48,062 bases of DNA from the NCBI GenBank assembly GCA_944390775.1, contig CALXQQ010000005.1:1-48062 (forward strand), in the 5' to 3' direction. Each line of letters starts with the position of its first letter. The first letter of the stretch is position 1. This document shows positions 48,021 through 48,062 of this stretch, piece by piece. The notes beneath the pieces were generated by a model that did not search any database, had not been told where the DNA came from, and saw nothing but the letters and a program-made list of their open reading frames with translations. Origin of the DNA: an uncultured Alphaproteobacteria bacterium (GTDB taxonomy: Bacteria > Pseudomonadota > Alphaproteobacteria > UBA3830). Both the position numbers and the translations under genes were made by a program.

Positions 48021-48062
48021 GACAAATAGTATTTGTTATAAAACACAGAGTTGACATTGGAG

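Noticed and set aside
48051-48056. TTGACA at the right edge as a promoter for a plus-strand gene
   Set aside because: Only the -35 box lies inside the window, so it cannot be supported.

Overview
The window looks like a chromosome segment (about 40% GC by eye, standard genetic code) of an alphaproteobacterium that lives with or inside a eukaryotic host. Alphaproteobacterial marks are the rpsF-rpsR-DUF2232 order, a HemY-type TPR protein with a C-terminal zinc ribbon next to a one-helix coiled-coil membrane protein, and the long Lys/Ala tail on ribosomal protein S16. Host-association marks are six BspA-type leucine-rich-repeat (LRR_5) secreted proteins, type VI secretion sheath and tube genes, and a secreted HExxH protein. 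A Holosporales-like endosymbiont is my best guess. It is an inference from gene content, not a tree.

Layout. 1-5950: four tandem BspA-like LRR genes, the first cut by the window edge. The three complete ones have near-identical signal peptides; each preceding intergenic gap holds a sigma70 promoter (TTGACA-N17-TACAAT) and the hairpin terminator of the gene before. 6105-10405 (minus): a four-gene 2-oxoacid:ferredoxin oxidoreductase operon whose last subunit fuses a GltD-like flavoprotein to a two-cluster ferredoxin. 10530-12371 (minus): a FlaA1/CapD-like membrane protein that has lost its nucleotide-binding and catalytic motifs. 12458-13423: gpsA. 13513-16464: a dihydrolipoamide succinyltransferase (SucB)-derived protein of about 983 residues with no lipoyl lysine, a changed active site and a several-hundred-residue helical insert built from 19-residue repeats. 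16686-21255: DUF2628 protein, rpsF, rpsR, DUF2232 and ligA. 21331-27441: an AsmA-like giant, a SIMPL protein and priA. 27537-30234: a TssB-TssC fusion and an Hcp-like protein.

30280-36022 is an accessory stretch: a structured RNA candidate, small secreted proteins, a secreted HExxH protein, tRNA-Glu and a fifth LRR protein. 36210-42388 is housekeeping: gatA, gatB, a Mic60-position membrane protein, a small membrane protein, a HemY-like protein and accA. Then come tRNA-Gln (minus), a sixth, 991-residue LRR protein with 107-108-residue tandem repeats, rpoZ, and the minus-strand rpsP-rimM-trmD operon.

How it may fit together (inference): the oxidoreductase could supply acyl-CoA and, through its fused flavoprotein, NAD(P)H. 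If it has replaced a lipoate-dependent dehydrogenase, the SucB-derived core would be free to become a structural scaffold. The LRR proteins, HExxH protein and type VI apparatus form the host-facing surface and secretion set. The most unusual items are the SucB-derived coiled-coil protein, the single-chain TssB-TssC sheath protein and the recombinogenic LRR cassettes.
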